DNA of 64,000 nt from Diadema setosum. Its lineage: Eukaryota; Echinodermata; Echinoidea; Diadematoida; Diadematidae. The stretch is taken from assembly GCF_964275005.1 (NCBI RefSeq), contig NC_092698.1:22871809-22935808 (forward strand), in the 5' to 3' direction. Below, piece by piece: positions 52,808 to 64,000 of this stretch. Each line of letters starts with the position of its first letter. Position 1 is the stretch's first letter. The notes beneath the pieces are model-generated. The model saw nothing but the letters and a program-made list of their open reading frames with translations. It was not told the DNA's origin and searched no databases. A program made the position numbers and the translations under genes.

Positions 52808-53035
52808 CGTGCGTGCGTGTCAGATGGGCGGGGGATTGTGGTGGTTTGGTCTGATAGGGGCAATGCCCTCCCCCCCCCCCCCCCGAAAGATCATATAGGT
52901 TTTCTTGTGTGTGTGTGTGTGTGGTTTTTTCCTCTAGGCTTTCTTCTGCCTTTCCCCTGTTCTCTGCAGGTTCCCCCCCCCCCGAGAGAGGGAGAGAGAG
53001 AGAAAATGGGGGGGGGGGGGACTGGCTGCACCCCA
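52370..53035. repeat. Low-complexity block: poly-G, poly-T, ~86-bp (GT)n, poly-C
   Basis: G runs near 52396-52409 and 52493-52507 adjoin T runs. (GT)n spans about 52718-52803 and leads into GTGC units. C runs lie near 52868-52885 and 52975-52983, and a G run at about 53009-53020. All long open frames across it are Cys/Val or Thr/His artefacts of the microsatellite. Confidence 0.85.
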
Positions 53036-53559
53036 CAGCTCTAACACTTGGTAAATGTCTTGGGTGATACTTAAAGCAAAATATAGAAACAAAACAGGGT
53101 AGAACGCAAACACAAGGTAAGTGGGTCATGTTCATGTTTTTTAAGAGTACTTGTCTTGACCTTGCTCCTCATGATGGTATTTCAGAACAAGACAATAGTC
53201 TGGTGAATGTGTGCTCAGAAAAGCAAAGATCTTTGCGTAAATTCTTGTCATATCGTCATATCATAAACATGATGTACATGTACTAATATTGTACAGTTTC
53301 GACCTAGAGAGGGCGGCACATAGAATAAGTAACTAAAAATTGTGCGAATTAGTAACGGATAGTCCATTTTGTTTCTGATCGTTTCTGACTGCTAAACTAC
53401 ATTTATTGAATAATCCTAACTGTCATGAAGGGGCTCACATCCTACAAGTTTTGTCTTTTAAGTGGGTACCTTCAGGGAGCCACCTTCCTGGTCCCTCCAT
53501 TTTTCGAATTTTGCGTATTGCTTACTTCCCTCTCATCACTTCAGTTTTCATGACAATGT

Positions 53560-53708
53560 TATATGATTATCGTAAAAGTTTCTTCAATAACATTGTACAC
53601 TCTTTTCATCTAACATAGTTTTATATACTCACCTTATTTACTGTTACCAAAGAAAGTGATGTCTATATGTTTTTCTCAAAAAATGGAATAAAAATAGAAT
53701 TGAATTGA
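53560..53708 (+). repeat. Possible LINE 3' end with GAATTGAATTGA tail
   Basis: AT-rich sequence ends AAAAATGGAATAAAAATAGAATTGAATTGA, like the TTGAA-repeat tail of the LINE that ends near 39559. No reverse-transcriptase motif is readable upstream. Confidence 0.35.
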
Positions 53709-55980
53709 TATGTGCATGCTTGGAGATAAACTTACTCTTTTTCACACATAGGATTACGGGGGGGGGGGCTAAGATTATCATTACTATATTTTTGGAACTT
53801 TGGCTGAATCCGGTGGGATTGGGTGGATGGGACTTATAAACGTGACAATATAGTATAAGATAATAAATAAAGCTGCATGTACTCTATATAAGCTTGGTAA
53901 TGCAAAATGCTCAATTTTCAATAAAACGCGTAATGACTGATCCCACACACCCTTTAACTGTTACTATTGTCTGAACATCAGGTATCGGACCATGTCCTCT
54001 TCGCACAAAGCGTGCTCGTTTTAGAAGTTCTTTGTCCCGGATTCCATTTACACAATGTCAGAGTATAATTAGATAAGTTTTTTATGATTATTTTTGTTGT
54101 ATTTATATTGTATTCACATTATATTCTTTAGTAATCTGAATTTGTATTGACATATGAACATTAGTATTTTTTTCTTTTTTTTTGGGGGGGGGGGAGAAAA
54201 TTGATGATAAGTATTAGATTTACAGTGTTGTTAGGTATATCAAATGATTTTTCACGGGGATGAATTGATATGAAATTACATTAAAATATGGTGTTTCATT
54301 AAAAGATGCCGGATAAGTTTTACTGTTTGGTTAAGATAGATAAGGTTAAAAGCCATGAGGTTAATAAGTTGTATTCATTGGAAAATATAGTAATAAAAGA
54401 ATATTGGGATATAGGTGAGATGCTGTTTGGTGTATACTGATGATGCAGGAAAGGATATTCATTATATACAATATGTTAATTGTATAAAAGTGATATATTA
54501 TGGTGATGGTTTTTGTGTAGTTGTAAATGTCGGATTAATGTATTATGTTGTTATGGTGGATAGTATGTGATGTTTATTCTGTTGTGATATCCAATTTACA
54601 AAGAATTCCCAGTGTGGACAATAAAGTACTCAATCAATCATTATCCCTCCTTCAGCTGTCGAGGATTGTTGTAACACATAATCATTGGTATGATATTAAA
54701 GTATCTATACCTTCGGCGTATCCTTATCATGCTTCACAATGTATTCCCCTCCATGGTCAAGCTATTATGTTAGATAGACTTTGATACTATTGTATAGAGT
54801 TAAATGAAACTGAGGGAATTTTGGAGTTTTAGTCAAAATAAAAAACTTATAAAATAAAAATACAAATAGCAAGGTTTTATGTTTTCAAATTTAGAGAATA
54901 GAAATTTTATTACGATTAAATTGATATGGAAACTAGCAGGGTTTAGTGTCCTGATTGACTGTATATTGACTGTATCAGCATATAAACATACACTGTTATA
55001 AAGATAATTTTCCCTGAAGGGGCGTGTAATAGTGTCCACCGCATATATACACCTGTCAGACCTGTACTTCACAGTGGAATGGCAGTTCGAGCAGAATTTG
55101 TTTTTCACGACACAGTAAATAGCTAAAAAGTTACATATTTTCAAAGCTGATTTAATGTGGGGCAAAGTGAAAAAAAAAAATGTTTCTTATAATATACCCT
55201 GTATGTATGTTGGTGTGCTGTGTATGTTGGTGCAAGGAGGTATCGCCCACTCGTGTGATATACCTCCTTGGTTTGTGGACGTTATTGTCTGTGTGTGTTT
55301 GTGCATGTTTGTGTGTACATGACGCATTTATGTGTGTCTGTTCTGCGTGTGTTTGTGCATATTTGTATTATGTACGTGTAATTGGTGTCTGTGTACATGT
55401 ATGTCTATGTGTGTGTAAATGTGTCCATGCGCGTCCGAGTTTTGTGTTGATCTTCATAATAAGTCGTTACTTTGGGTGAATTTAAGAGCGCACATTTGAA
55501 TTTCCTATAGTACACGTTTCTACGTTCACTAATAAAACAGTTACAATTCAAGAAACTCAAAGTAACACCGGAGTAACACGCAATGACGAATAAAACAATA
55601 AAGGGATACTTCTTCGTCTTCGGCTTCTTCGTTCACTCCTTAATTCTTATTTTTCTTTTCTCCTCCATCATCATTTATTTTTATTATTCTTCCTGCTCTT
55701 CTTCATTTCTTCTTTTCTTCTCCATCATCTTTTCTTCCTCTTGTTTTTGTTTTTGTTCCTCATCTGTTTTCTTTTCTTCTTTTTCCTTTTCTCACACGAC
55801 TTCTTGCATCTTTTTCCCCTTCTTTTGTTTATATCTTTTTTATCTTAGTTATAAAAGAAATATACTCTGCCTAATTTCAAGTTTCTGGTTAAAACTATAT
55901 AACCGGTATGCCTATATAATATGCCTCGGTGCTTCGAAGGTATGTACTAGCATTTACGAAGTCATCCCATGCAGGAGACC
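53709..55980. other. No recognisable gene
   Basis: This is AT-rich DNA with G runs at 53758-53768 and 54184-54193, a GT-rich stretch at about 55290-55430 and a TTC/TCT-rich stretch at about 55610-55830. I see no exon with coding character. Confidence 0.5.
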
Positions 55981-55984
55981 GTCA

Positions 55985-56320
55985 CCCATGAGTCATGCAG
56001 CCCATGGGCTCGACAATACGCAAATAAGGCCCATGAGTTCGACAGTAGGCAAACAAGGCCCACGAGTCCGACACTGGGCAAACAAGGCCCATGAATTGGC
56101 ACTGAGCTAAAAAGGCCCAGGAGTTCGGCACTATCACGGGGCTTAAGGTGTCAAACTCCGTGGGTCTTTTATGCTTAGTGTCGAACTTGTCGTGGTCCTT
56201 GTTTGCCTAATGTCGGACTCATGGGCCTTATCTGCCTGTAAGTGTCGAGCTCACGGACTGTATGACTCGTGGGCTGTATTACTCGTGGGATGTACGACTC
56301 GCTGCGGGTGTCGAACTCGT
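55985..56320. repeat. Palindromic 29-bp minisatellite
   Basis: The left arm repeats AAGGCCCATGAGTTCGACAG plus TAGGCAAAC about four times (55985-56130). After a ~30-bp centre the right arm carries the reverse complement, for example GTTTGCCTAATGTCGGACTC followed by ATGGGCCTT, again several times (56165-56320). The whole could fold into one long hairpin. Confidence 0.8.
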
Positions 56321-56557
56321 GACGTGTACCCTATTTTCTTTGGGGCTGCACCCCTGAGTGGAAAGTATAACCTAAGGCCTCTACATTTTTTTGGAGTAAC
56401 CTATGCCCATACTAAGTAGTCTTCAGTCAGTTTTAAGTCAGGGCAAAGTATAAGATATCTAACAGTTAAGATGCGCAGTTCTGCTTCACCTATAGAGGTT
56501 TTCGGCCTCGATATGAGTCTTGCACGAGGGCTTGATAGAGAGGAGGTCCACCCCAAA

Positions 56558-56680
56558 ACACTTCAAAAGAAAGGAAACTACATTATATTTCCTACAGAAC
56601 GATATAAAAATGACAAAAATCGGATAAGAAATTAGGAAGATATGTCATTTTGAAATTTCACATTTTTCGGAAAACAAATT
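56558..56680 (+). repeat. Dispersed ~120-bp repeat, copy 2
   Basis: It is the partner of 50465-50590, with shared CTTCAAAAGAAAG, ATAAGAAATTAGGAAGATAT and TTTGAAATTTCACATTTTTCG. Confidence 0.5.
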
Positions 56681-57097
56681 GTACTTAAAAGAAAAAGAAA
56701 TAATATTGTATGTATTAAGAAAGAACGGAGTTTTCGAGTCATATAATTTGTTTGATATTTGGAAAATTGATGATCTTATTATACGATCACTCAGTAGGGG
56801 CTATATGATTGCATATGATTATGATACTGGGAGAATTTTAAAGATATTTTGTAATTAAAGAATCTTGATATGGTTAAAGAAATGTGTATAAACGTTTTGA
56901 GTTATACCTAAGCCGTGTACCAATCAAGAAACGGAGTTTTCCATTTGGAATCGAAGAATGAAACCGATTTGCCTAGGAATCTGAAAGCAATGTCCTTCAC
57001 CAGATTTAAGTTGAATATATAATTTTTTTTTTTCAGTCGTAGATAGGCCTACATTAAGCTTTATATGCTTTGTATAGCCTACATGGGCTTGCAGTTT

Positions 57098-57101
57098 ATA
57101 T

Positions 57102-57170
<69 letters not shown>
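57098..57170. repeat. (TA)n microsatellite
   Basis: This is a nearly uninterrupted TA run of about 72 bp. Confidence 0.95.
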
Positions 57171-57174
<4 letters not shown>

Positions 57175-57296
57175 AAGTTAAAACACGAATGATTTAGCAT
57201 GGAAGTTTTAAGTTCGTGTGTGAGTGGGAACGGGGGGGGGGGGGGGGCTTGGGATGGGTAGGATCCTATGGGGATTGTGATTTGGGGTGCTGTTCG

Positions 57297-57595
57297 TTTT
57301 TCCGAAGGTTCGTTATTCTGAAGGTTCGTTGATCCGAAACACACAAATTCCCTACACCTACAGGTTCGTAAATCCGAAATGTTTAATGCGAACATTTGTG
57401 GCGTTATTCCGAAGGTTCGTTATTCCGAAGGTTCGTTGATCCAAAAATAAAATAGGGTTCACTATTCCGAAGGCCCATTAATCCGAAAATGAAATATGGT
57501 TCGTTACTCCGAAGGTTCGTTAATCCGAAAAATGAATAAGGCTCGTTAATCCGAAAATGAAATGAGGTTCGTAATTCCGAAAATGAAATAGAACT
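57297..57595 (+). repeat. TTCCGAAGGTTCGTTAATCCGAAAA array, forward arm
   Basis: Units of ATTCCGAAGGTTCGTT and AATCCGAAAATGAAATA alternate about eight times with variation. The same units in reverse complement form the array at 60607-61060. The 104-codon Asn/Glu/Pro-rich frames across it are repeat artefacts. Confidence 0.85.
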
Positions 57596-57978
57596 CACTG
57601 TAATGACAAAATACGTTGTCGTAATAAAAAACTGCTTGGATATTACGCAATGAAAATTCGATATTCCTCTGCTGATGGGAAGGATGATACACGTGTATAT
57701 TTTCAGGTAAAGCACGTCGTGTTCCGTGAAGAAGTGTCGTTGATCAAGAATCTTGATTTTAATTCAGTCTGAACAATAACCTGAGCGATTGGATTTATAA
57801 GATTTATAGAGCGTTGGGGACTGTATGATTTTTCTATAGCCTATATCTTCAGACACCCTCACATTTTTAATGCTAATAACAGTAACGACAATAAGACTAA
57901 TGCAGAGAATGATTAATACTATTGGACAAGACTAAAAAGTAACATTGATTGTGGGAATCGCAATAATTATCATTTACT

Positions 57979-58165
57979 AACCTTAACCCTAACCCTAACC
58001 CTAACCCTAACCCTAACCCTAACCCTAACCCTAACCCTAACCTAACCCTATACCCCGGACCCTTTCCTCTTCCCTAACCCTAATCCTAATTCTGAACCTA
58101 ATCCTAACCCTAACCCAAACTCTAACCCTAAACCTAATCCTCACCATAATCTTTACTCTAACCTT
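57979..58165. repeat. Interstitial telomere-like tract, (CCCTAA)n
   Basis: About ten CCCTAA units are perfect at 57979-58044. They are followed by a degenerating part (CCTAATCCTAAC, AACTCTAACCC and similar) to about 58165. This is the vertebrate/echinoderm-type TTAGGG telomere repeat on the other strand. Confidence 0.93.
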
Positions 58166-58168
58166 ATC

Positions 58169-58496
58169 ACAGAGACTCCAACTCTCCCGCTTTCGACGGG
58201 AGATCTCCCGCCGAAAACACATAATTTTTTGCAAAATCCCCCGTTCTCCCGCTTGAGATTTGATTTCTCCCGCCCTGGCTCTTTCCCGTTGCTTTAGTGA
58301 TTTCTTACTTATTGTCATATCGTATGTTGAAAAATAAACCTTACATAGCACGAGAGAGCATCTAGAGCCCTAAGACTGGACCCCGGCCGCAAGGAATTTC
58401 GCGCTTCGCGCACATCAACTTGGAGTCTCCCGTTTGCTAGGGGCTTCAGGCGGGAGAATCTCCAGATCAGAAGGTGCTGGGGGTTGGAGTCTCTGT
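58169..58496. mobile_element. MITE, 328 bp, TIR ACAGAGACTCCAAC, TATC duplication, in the telomere-like tract
   Basis: The inverted ends ACAGAGACTCCAAC and GTTGGAGTCTCTGT are perfect over 14 bp. TATC flanks both sides (58165-58168 and 58497-58500). The interior repeats CTCCCG words, and the sequence after the right duplication resumes ACTAACC. Confidence 0.8.
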
Positions 58497-58616
58497 TATC
58501 ACTAACCAGTATTTAGCGGGGGGGGGGGGGGGTAATTGCCTTAATATACACTGCGGCAGAGCCAGGAGGAACTGGCAGGGGAAGGGGGAAGGGGAATAGA
58601 AAGAAACGTGATCTTA

Positions 58617-58666
58617 AATACATGGTACAGTTTCGGTTGAGATAGGGCTTCAGGTTTCCAACATGT

Positions 58667-58728
<62 letters not shown>

Positions 58729-59088
58729 TGTGTGTGTGTGTGTGTGTGTGTGTGATGAGAAACCTCTTATGAAATATGGAAGAGCATAATGTAGGAGGAA
58801 TTCAAAGTTTATTTGATGAAACTTGGTTTTGAAATGACTGAGATATCCAAAAATATAAGGCAATCCTAATAAAAGGTGGGACCCACCTTTCATTAAGATC
58901 GCTTTGTTTTATTTTGTTTGGGATATCTCAGCCATTTCAAAACCAATTTTCATCGAATGAACTTTGAATTCCTTGCCAGTAGAATTACGTGCTCTTTCAA
59001 TTTTTGATAAGAAGTTTCTCATTATCTCACAAAAAAGTTGGAAACCTGAAGCTCCATCTCAGCCAATACTACATGTAGCAACCCTTTG
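58617..59088. mobile_element. MITE of the second-level family, with (GAT)n(GT)n expansion
   Basis: The arms GGTTGAGATAGGGCTTCAGG + TTTCCAAC and GTTGGAAACCTGAAGCTCCATC + TCAGCC are inverted copies of about 45 bp. A second inverted pair inside (TTTGAAATGACTGAGATATCC and GGATATCTCAGCCATTTCAAA) encloses AAAGGTGGGACCCACCTTT. (GAT)n at 58671-58728 and (GT)n at 58729-58754 have expanded within it. It is the intact relative of the split copy at 41745-47232. Confidence 0.8.
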
Positions 59089-60280
59089 ATTTTGAATGCC
59101 TTCCCTTTTTAAGATGGTGACCGCGGCTCCCCCCCCCCCCAAAAAAAAAAAAAAAAAATCTTAAGTTAAAAAAAGTGATATGCATGCAAACTCACAACTC
59201 GTTTTTTCACTTAACAATGGGTACCCTAACTTGAATATCCAAACAGTTCACCTACCTATGTGTCCAAAATCGGGTTTTCCACAGAAAAGTTGCAGTTTCT
59301 TTTCGTACACAATAGTCATGAAGTTTTATACATACATGTAGGCCTATATATGCATTTCTTCTTAGAAAATAGATAACTAAATGCACATGAAAGGCGTAGA
59401 GTAAAGTCAAGGGAATAGATAAAAATTAAAAGAGATGAGAAAATGAAAGAAATGCACTAGCTGTAATAATAAATGACAGGGAACAAGCTGAAATACAATG
59501 TGGGCCTACATTAAATTCCACTCTTCACAAGAGATTCACTGTTTCTGATGGCTGTAATAACACAAGAACGTATAGATTGCAATATCCTGGGCTTGAACCG
59601 AATGCAAGCATGACTATAGAACTTTTTCAGAACCCTGCGAACGTATTACGACTATAGTTTAAGTGTCATGGCAAAGGCCATATCATAATGGAGTGCATGC
59701 TAAAACGCAATTTACTTTACCTCACGAGAGCTGGAAGTGATACATTGCACTGGCTTACATTTTGAATTTCATGTGTTACCATGTCACACAAACAAGTGGA
59801 AAACTGCACTTAACTTCTCATTGAATTCATGCACAAATTATTTCTTACCTATAGTGACTGATCGGTAGGACAAGTTCGATTACATTCCACTCTTCACAGT
59901 GAAGTTTATTAAAAGAGATGTTACATTTGAAATCTGCTTGTTGAGTATATATGAATGTTTATTTGTTTAATAGCCTTTATTTTTAAGTCCACGCATGACT
60001 GTATGTGTGTGGGTTTTTTTTCCTGCTTGAGACATGTTGGAGTGGCAAAATATTTATGGTAATCATTTCAAAATGAATGTATTACCCTGTCAATTATGAA
60101 GAAGTGAAGAAGGAGTGGGAGGGGCGAGTTCATCCTCCGAAGGAGAAAATACCTCTACTTTCATCATTGATAATACATAAATTATGCACAAATGAAATTA
60201 CAAATTACGACGGCATTCTACGTCGCTGATAAAAGTTTGTATGGAATCGCATGTGTTTGTGTGTGCCTGTTTACGTACAC

Positions 60281-60314
<34 letters not shown>

Positions 60315-60606
60315 ATGTGTTTATGAGTCCAAAGAGAGTATGAGTATGCTGGCATCTCCTTTTCAAAGTGAACATGACTCTCATGAATCGTTATGATGAT
60401 AATGATGAATTTTAGACTACCGACAAACGTGAGGCTATTCAATAGGCGAAGATAATGGGGGTGAGAGCGAATAAGATGGGCTACTTCAAAGGTTTTATGT
60501 ACTTTACCTCAATACACGTATTCACACATTATGCTCACACGTATGAACGAACGTATAAGACAGTACAGTAATTACATCACCATATTTTGTCACTACAAGA
60601 ATTTTA
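59089..60606. other. No recognisable gene
   Basis: It has C and A runs near 59131-59158 and a (GT)n tract at about 60281-60303. The rest is AT-rich without a supportable exon. Confidence 0.5.
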
Positions 60607-61062
60607 CTTTATTTTCGGAATAAACGAGCCTTATTTTATCTTTGGATTTACGAACCTTTATTTTTGGATTAACGAACCTTATTTCATTTTCGGAGTAACA
60701 AACCTTCGGAATAACGAACCTTATTTTGTTTTCGGATCAACGAACCTTCGGAATAACGAGCCTTATTCTTCATTTTCGGATTAACGGACCTTCGGAATGA
60801 CGAACCTTATTCTATTTTCGGATCAACGAACCTTCGGAATAACAAGCCTTATTTCATTTTCGTTTTAACGAATCTTCGGAATTACGAACCCTATTACATT
60901 TTCGGTTTAACGAACCTTCGAAATAACAAACCTTATTTCATTATCGGATTAGCGAACCTTATATCATTTTCAGATTAATGAACCTTCGGAATAGCGAATC
61001 TTATTTCATTTTCGGATTAACGAACCTTTGGAATAACGAACCTTCGGAATAACGAGCTGTAA
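60607..61062 (-). repeat. TTTTCGGATTAACGAACCTTCGGAAT array, reverse arm
   Basis: About a dozen alternating units of TTTTCGGATTAACGAACC and TTCGGAATAACGAACCTTAT are the reverse complement of the array at 57297-57595. The two arms face each other across 3.0 kb. Confidence 0.85.
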
Positions 61063-61199
61063 CCGTGTTTTGTAGCCTGTAAACTCAATTGTTGGTGTGT
61101 TTTTGATGTTGTTTTGTGTTTCCATAGGCCTTCATTTTGATCGGCGTATATCATGCATATACACTTGTAGGCCTATTGTTCCTGTGTGTTCGTAAATTA

Positions 61200-61305
61200 A
61201 CCCATGCAGTTAACCGTGGACTTGTTGAAGAACAGCCTGTGGCTGAAGCAAGTGCCCGCATCAAACCTTGTGTGGAAATAAAATGAATGAATGAAAGGAT
61301 GAATT
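61200..61305 (+). repeat. Possible LINE 3' tail ending in ATGA repeats
   Basis: TGTGTGGAAATAAAATGAATGAATGAAAGGATGAA resembles the tandem tails of CR1/L2-type LINEs seen near 1311 and 39544. No coding remnant precedes it. Confidence 0.3.
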
Positions 61306-64000
61306 GCTTGCAAATAAGCTACATTGTATCAATTGACAGCAGCCGTCACTAGGCCTATATCTATTTACTGGAGAAAACTAGCGAAGGCGCTGTGTATTAT
61401 TTATAATAATATATTCTTCAATATTTATCCAGCAACTCTGTTCACAGTATTAATTTGCACAGCTAGTTTCGCCGAAAATTATATAAAACTTTCTATTAAA
61501 AGAAACGAAAAACCTTTTCCGATTTCCTCTCGACTGAGAATTTGCATCACTGCCAGAGTGAGTATATGCAGCGACGATTTACGCATTACTTTTGCAGTAA
61601 AAAATGAGCAGGGCCTAATGAGCCAGAATATAAAACAGTTTCGTATACATAGTTATGTGCAGACCAGCGGGGAAAACAAAAAATAAAAGTGACAGACCGC
61701 GTGGAGACCTCATTTTCTGGTTGTTGTTTTTTTTTCTGTACATAGCCTGCCTGAGTGGTATTGCATATGTACAGCATAAAAACACAACAAAACAAAACCA
61801 CAAATATTTTCATCTACGTATACATGGAAGAAAGATACCCAAGAAGGTAAGGAGAAAGAAATTAACTCGCATAGTGTTACATGAATTGAGCAGGCCATTT
61901 ACTGGTGCCATGTGTACGATTCATACTGGGTGGTGTTTTCAAAGCGGGGGTGGGGCACAATGACGGAGTCCAGGCCATCTTTATTGCTGTGTACATTTTG
62001 CTGTGGCTGCGTAATAAAATCCATTTCGCCAGCGCACCAATACGAACGAAAAACTCCTCCGAACCCCACTCATCTGCGAACATCATGTCCGTCCCTGCTA
62101 TCAAATATGGTTTGCCGATATTATTTGGTACATCTTGAGATCAATAAACCAAACTCACGATATTATCGTAAATATTAGAAAAAAAATGATCGTTTTTGTG
62201 ACGAGAAACTGCGCGAGGTTGGTGCCATTCAGCGGCGGTCCTTCCCTCTCTCACACACACACGGCCACGGACGGGTACCTGCACACTGACACTGCCAATG
62301 CATGCATGCTATCGCGAGTGTGTGTAGTATTTTTTAGCATAATAAAAAAGGTCGGTTCATTCAGAACATGAGATTCATCCGCGTAATGTAACTAAAATCT
62401 GTATGTCATCAAATGTGTTTTCCAGGTGATAAAACCTAGAGAATGTCTTAATCCAAGAAAGATTTACATTATGTATTCATGTTCCGTCTCTGTGAGGTTA
62501 GAGAGATATTTACGACTGATTGAGGGGATCTACATTTTTTCATTTAAATCTCCCTGTTTTGGAGGTCACAAAGGGTGAAGAGGCATTCAATATGGCGGCA
62601 TCAGTAGACAAGTAATCGTGATGAAAATATTCGAACCCTTTGTTTCTTCAAACGGGCTCATTATCCCGGTAGAATTGTTCCTGCGAGACGTCGTACATTG
62701 TGAGTTCTATATTATTTTTCCTTTTATTGGTTGCTAACTTGCATTTGAAACGCAAAATATGCATGTACATGCAGGTAAATTCCATCGTTTAATTAACAAA
62801 TTACACGTCCGCTTGGCTGAGGAGGTTGAGAGCTGAGCGTGTGCTGCTGCCCTTGAAGCTTGAGCTTTGCTTCACTAATATTCATCTTGACTACCGTATT
62901 TCCATCGCATGTTTTCAGTTAGCACGCAATTTTCTGATTCTCAAATAATGCTGAAAACAATTTTGATATCTACGTGATGTTGGCGATGTTTTCTGTGTGG
63001 TGCGATCCCATGCAAACATTCTGTGTTTGTAACGTGACTTCGAGAGCGAGAGAGCGTGTGTGTGGGTGTGATGTTTGAAAGTGAGAATACGTGCATTGCT
63101 GTAGTGTTAGTGTTGGTAGATAGAACTGAAGCATGAAGACTGTGTAATAGTAATTTAAGTGAAGCAGAAGAGATCACCGTATGAACATTGGTATCAAGTG
63201 GGATTTTATGCTGTTAGTTTGCGAGGAATGAATGACAGAAACATAAAAGGCATTGGTATGTTAGAAACCTCAATTAAAATGATTTATTTGGGAACACAAT
63301 CAATGCGTTGCAATGTCAAAGGTTGCATGTGCAGTTGACAAGAATTGAAGGACTCGCAAGCAAATGTAACACTTGTATGCAACTGACAATTTAGAGCTGT
63401 AACAACATATTGTTCGATGTACTGTAGTGTGAGGGACAATGTAAATATATTTTCGTTCACCTGACTGATAAAAGAATTGAACACCCTGCTCCTCCTGAGT
63501 CATGGATCATTCCCATTGTCAATAAGTCCAACGTCATAATCATGAACAGATGCTTTGACTTCATTATGAATATTGCTCCCTTGTCTAAATAACAGTAGAC
63601 TGATGAAAATCTTCTGACTGATGCTTGTTAATTGTTGTACATAGTATGGAAGATACGTGTATGTGTGTGTATAAATGCAACATGTTTTCTTTTGTTAATC
63701 AGTTGAAATTGCTGCCATCATTATTCACTTGACTCTGCTGATACTTTTTTATGTACAAAAAAAAATTGACAAAAATCTGATGTTTGTGAATTTGTGTTGC
63801 ACTCCACAACACACAGCATGAACTTTAGTCAATGAAAATGTGTGAGAGCATAATGTTAGTATTGCAACTGCAATTTATGGGGACACTCTTTTTATTGGAG
63901 ATTTACTAGCAAAGGACAAGTGAGTTTTTAAATGCATGTTGGCAAATACATTTTTGATGTTCAATGCTTGCTGACTTTTTAAGTCTTTGTATTCCTTTCA
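61306..64000. other. Mostly unannotatable flank; possible gene start near 62592
   Basis: I see no exon with clear homology. ATGGCGGCATCAGTAGACAA at 62592-62611 is followed by GTAATC and could be a first exon of a plus-strand gene whose remainder lies beyond the window. This rests on a start context and one donor only. Confidence 0.2.

Noticed and set aside
52644-53135. 163-codon Thr/His-rich and 110-codon Cys/Val-rich frames
   Set aside because: They are translations of the (GT)n microsatellite and the adjoining poly-C tract.
55583-56110. 175-codon Phe/Ser-rich frame
   Set aside because: It is a translation of a TTC/TCT-rich low-complexity tract running into the 29-bp minisatellite.
57404-57715. 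Asn-Glu-Pro repeat protein
   Set aside because: It is a translation of the TTCCGAAGGTTCGTT array; the opposite array at 60.6 kb gives the same peptide from the other strand.
58513-58893. 126-codon His-rich frame
   Set aside because: It is produced by (GAT)n and (GT)n expansions inside a MITE.

Overview
This is a eukaryotic nuclear window, most likely from a marine deuterostome invertebrate, with an echinoderm (sea urchin or relative) as my best guess. It has AT-rich intergenic DNA and long introns with GT-AG splice sites. It also has a TTAGGG-type interstitial telomere tract, many short inverted-repeat transposons, abundant poly-G runs, and frequent TAGGCCTA and ACATGTAC words. No bacterial, phage or CRISPR feature is present. 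The species call is inference from style only.

Two protein-coding genes are certain. Both encode Rab small GTPases and they lie head to head. On the minus strand (6325 down to 227) a six-exon gene encodes a 235-residue Rab-family GTPase of the Rab5/21/22/24 kind; one exon is a 30-nt microexon that I found by phase and splice-site matching. On the plus strand (15203 to 30414) a five-exon gene encodes a 217-residue Rab11. About 8.9 kb lies between the two start codons and holds only repeats that I can name. A minus-strand tRNA-Lys(CTT) sits at 40384-40456. A decayed non-LTR retrotransposon (LINE) occupies about 37.8-39.56 kb; directly upstream is a doubtful two-exon small reading frame.

The rest is repeat landscape. 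Rab11 introns 1 to 3 carry many MITE-like elements, including a Harbinger-like element (25617-27121) with another element nested inside it. From 41.6 to 48.2 kb there is a nest that reads as four levels. An outer palindromic MITE is split by a second MITE with a 7-bp target duplication. That second MITE contains a ~5 kb block with ~650-bp direct repeats around a ~36-unit minisatellite of about 84 bp. The minisatellite is split by a TTAA-flanked 425-bp piggyBac-type MITE. From 55.9 to 61.1 kb are a palindromic 29-bp minisatellite, two oppositely oriented TTCGGA/ACGAACC arrays and the telomere-like tract, which has a MITE inserted in it.

The two Rab proteins would act in membrane traffic: Rab11 at recycling endosomes, and the other probably on the endocytic pathway, judging from family resemblance. 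I see no evidence of a new multi-gene system. The most notable items are the microexon and unusual tail of the Rab-like gene, the nested minisatellite block, and the inverted repeats that bracket Rab11 exons 2 and 3.
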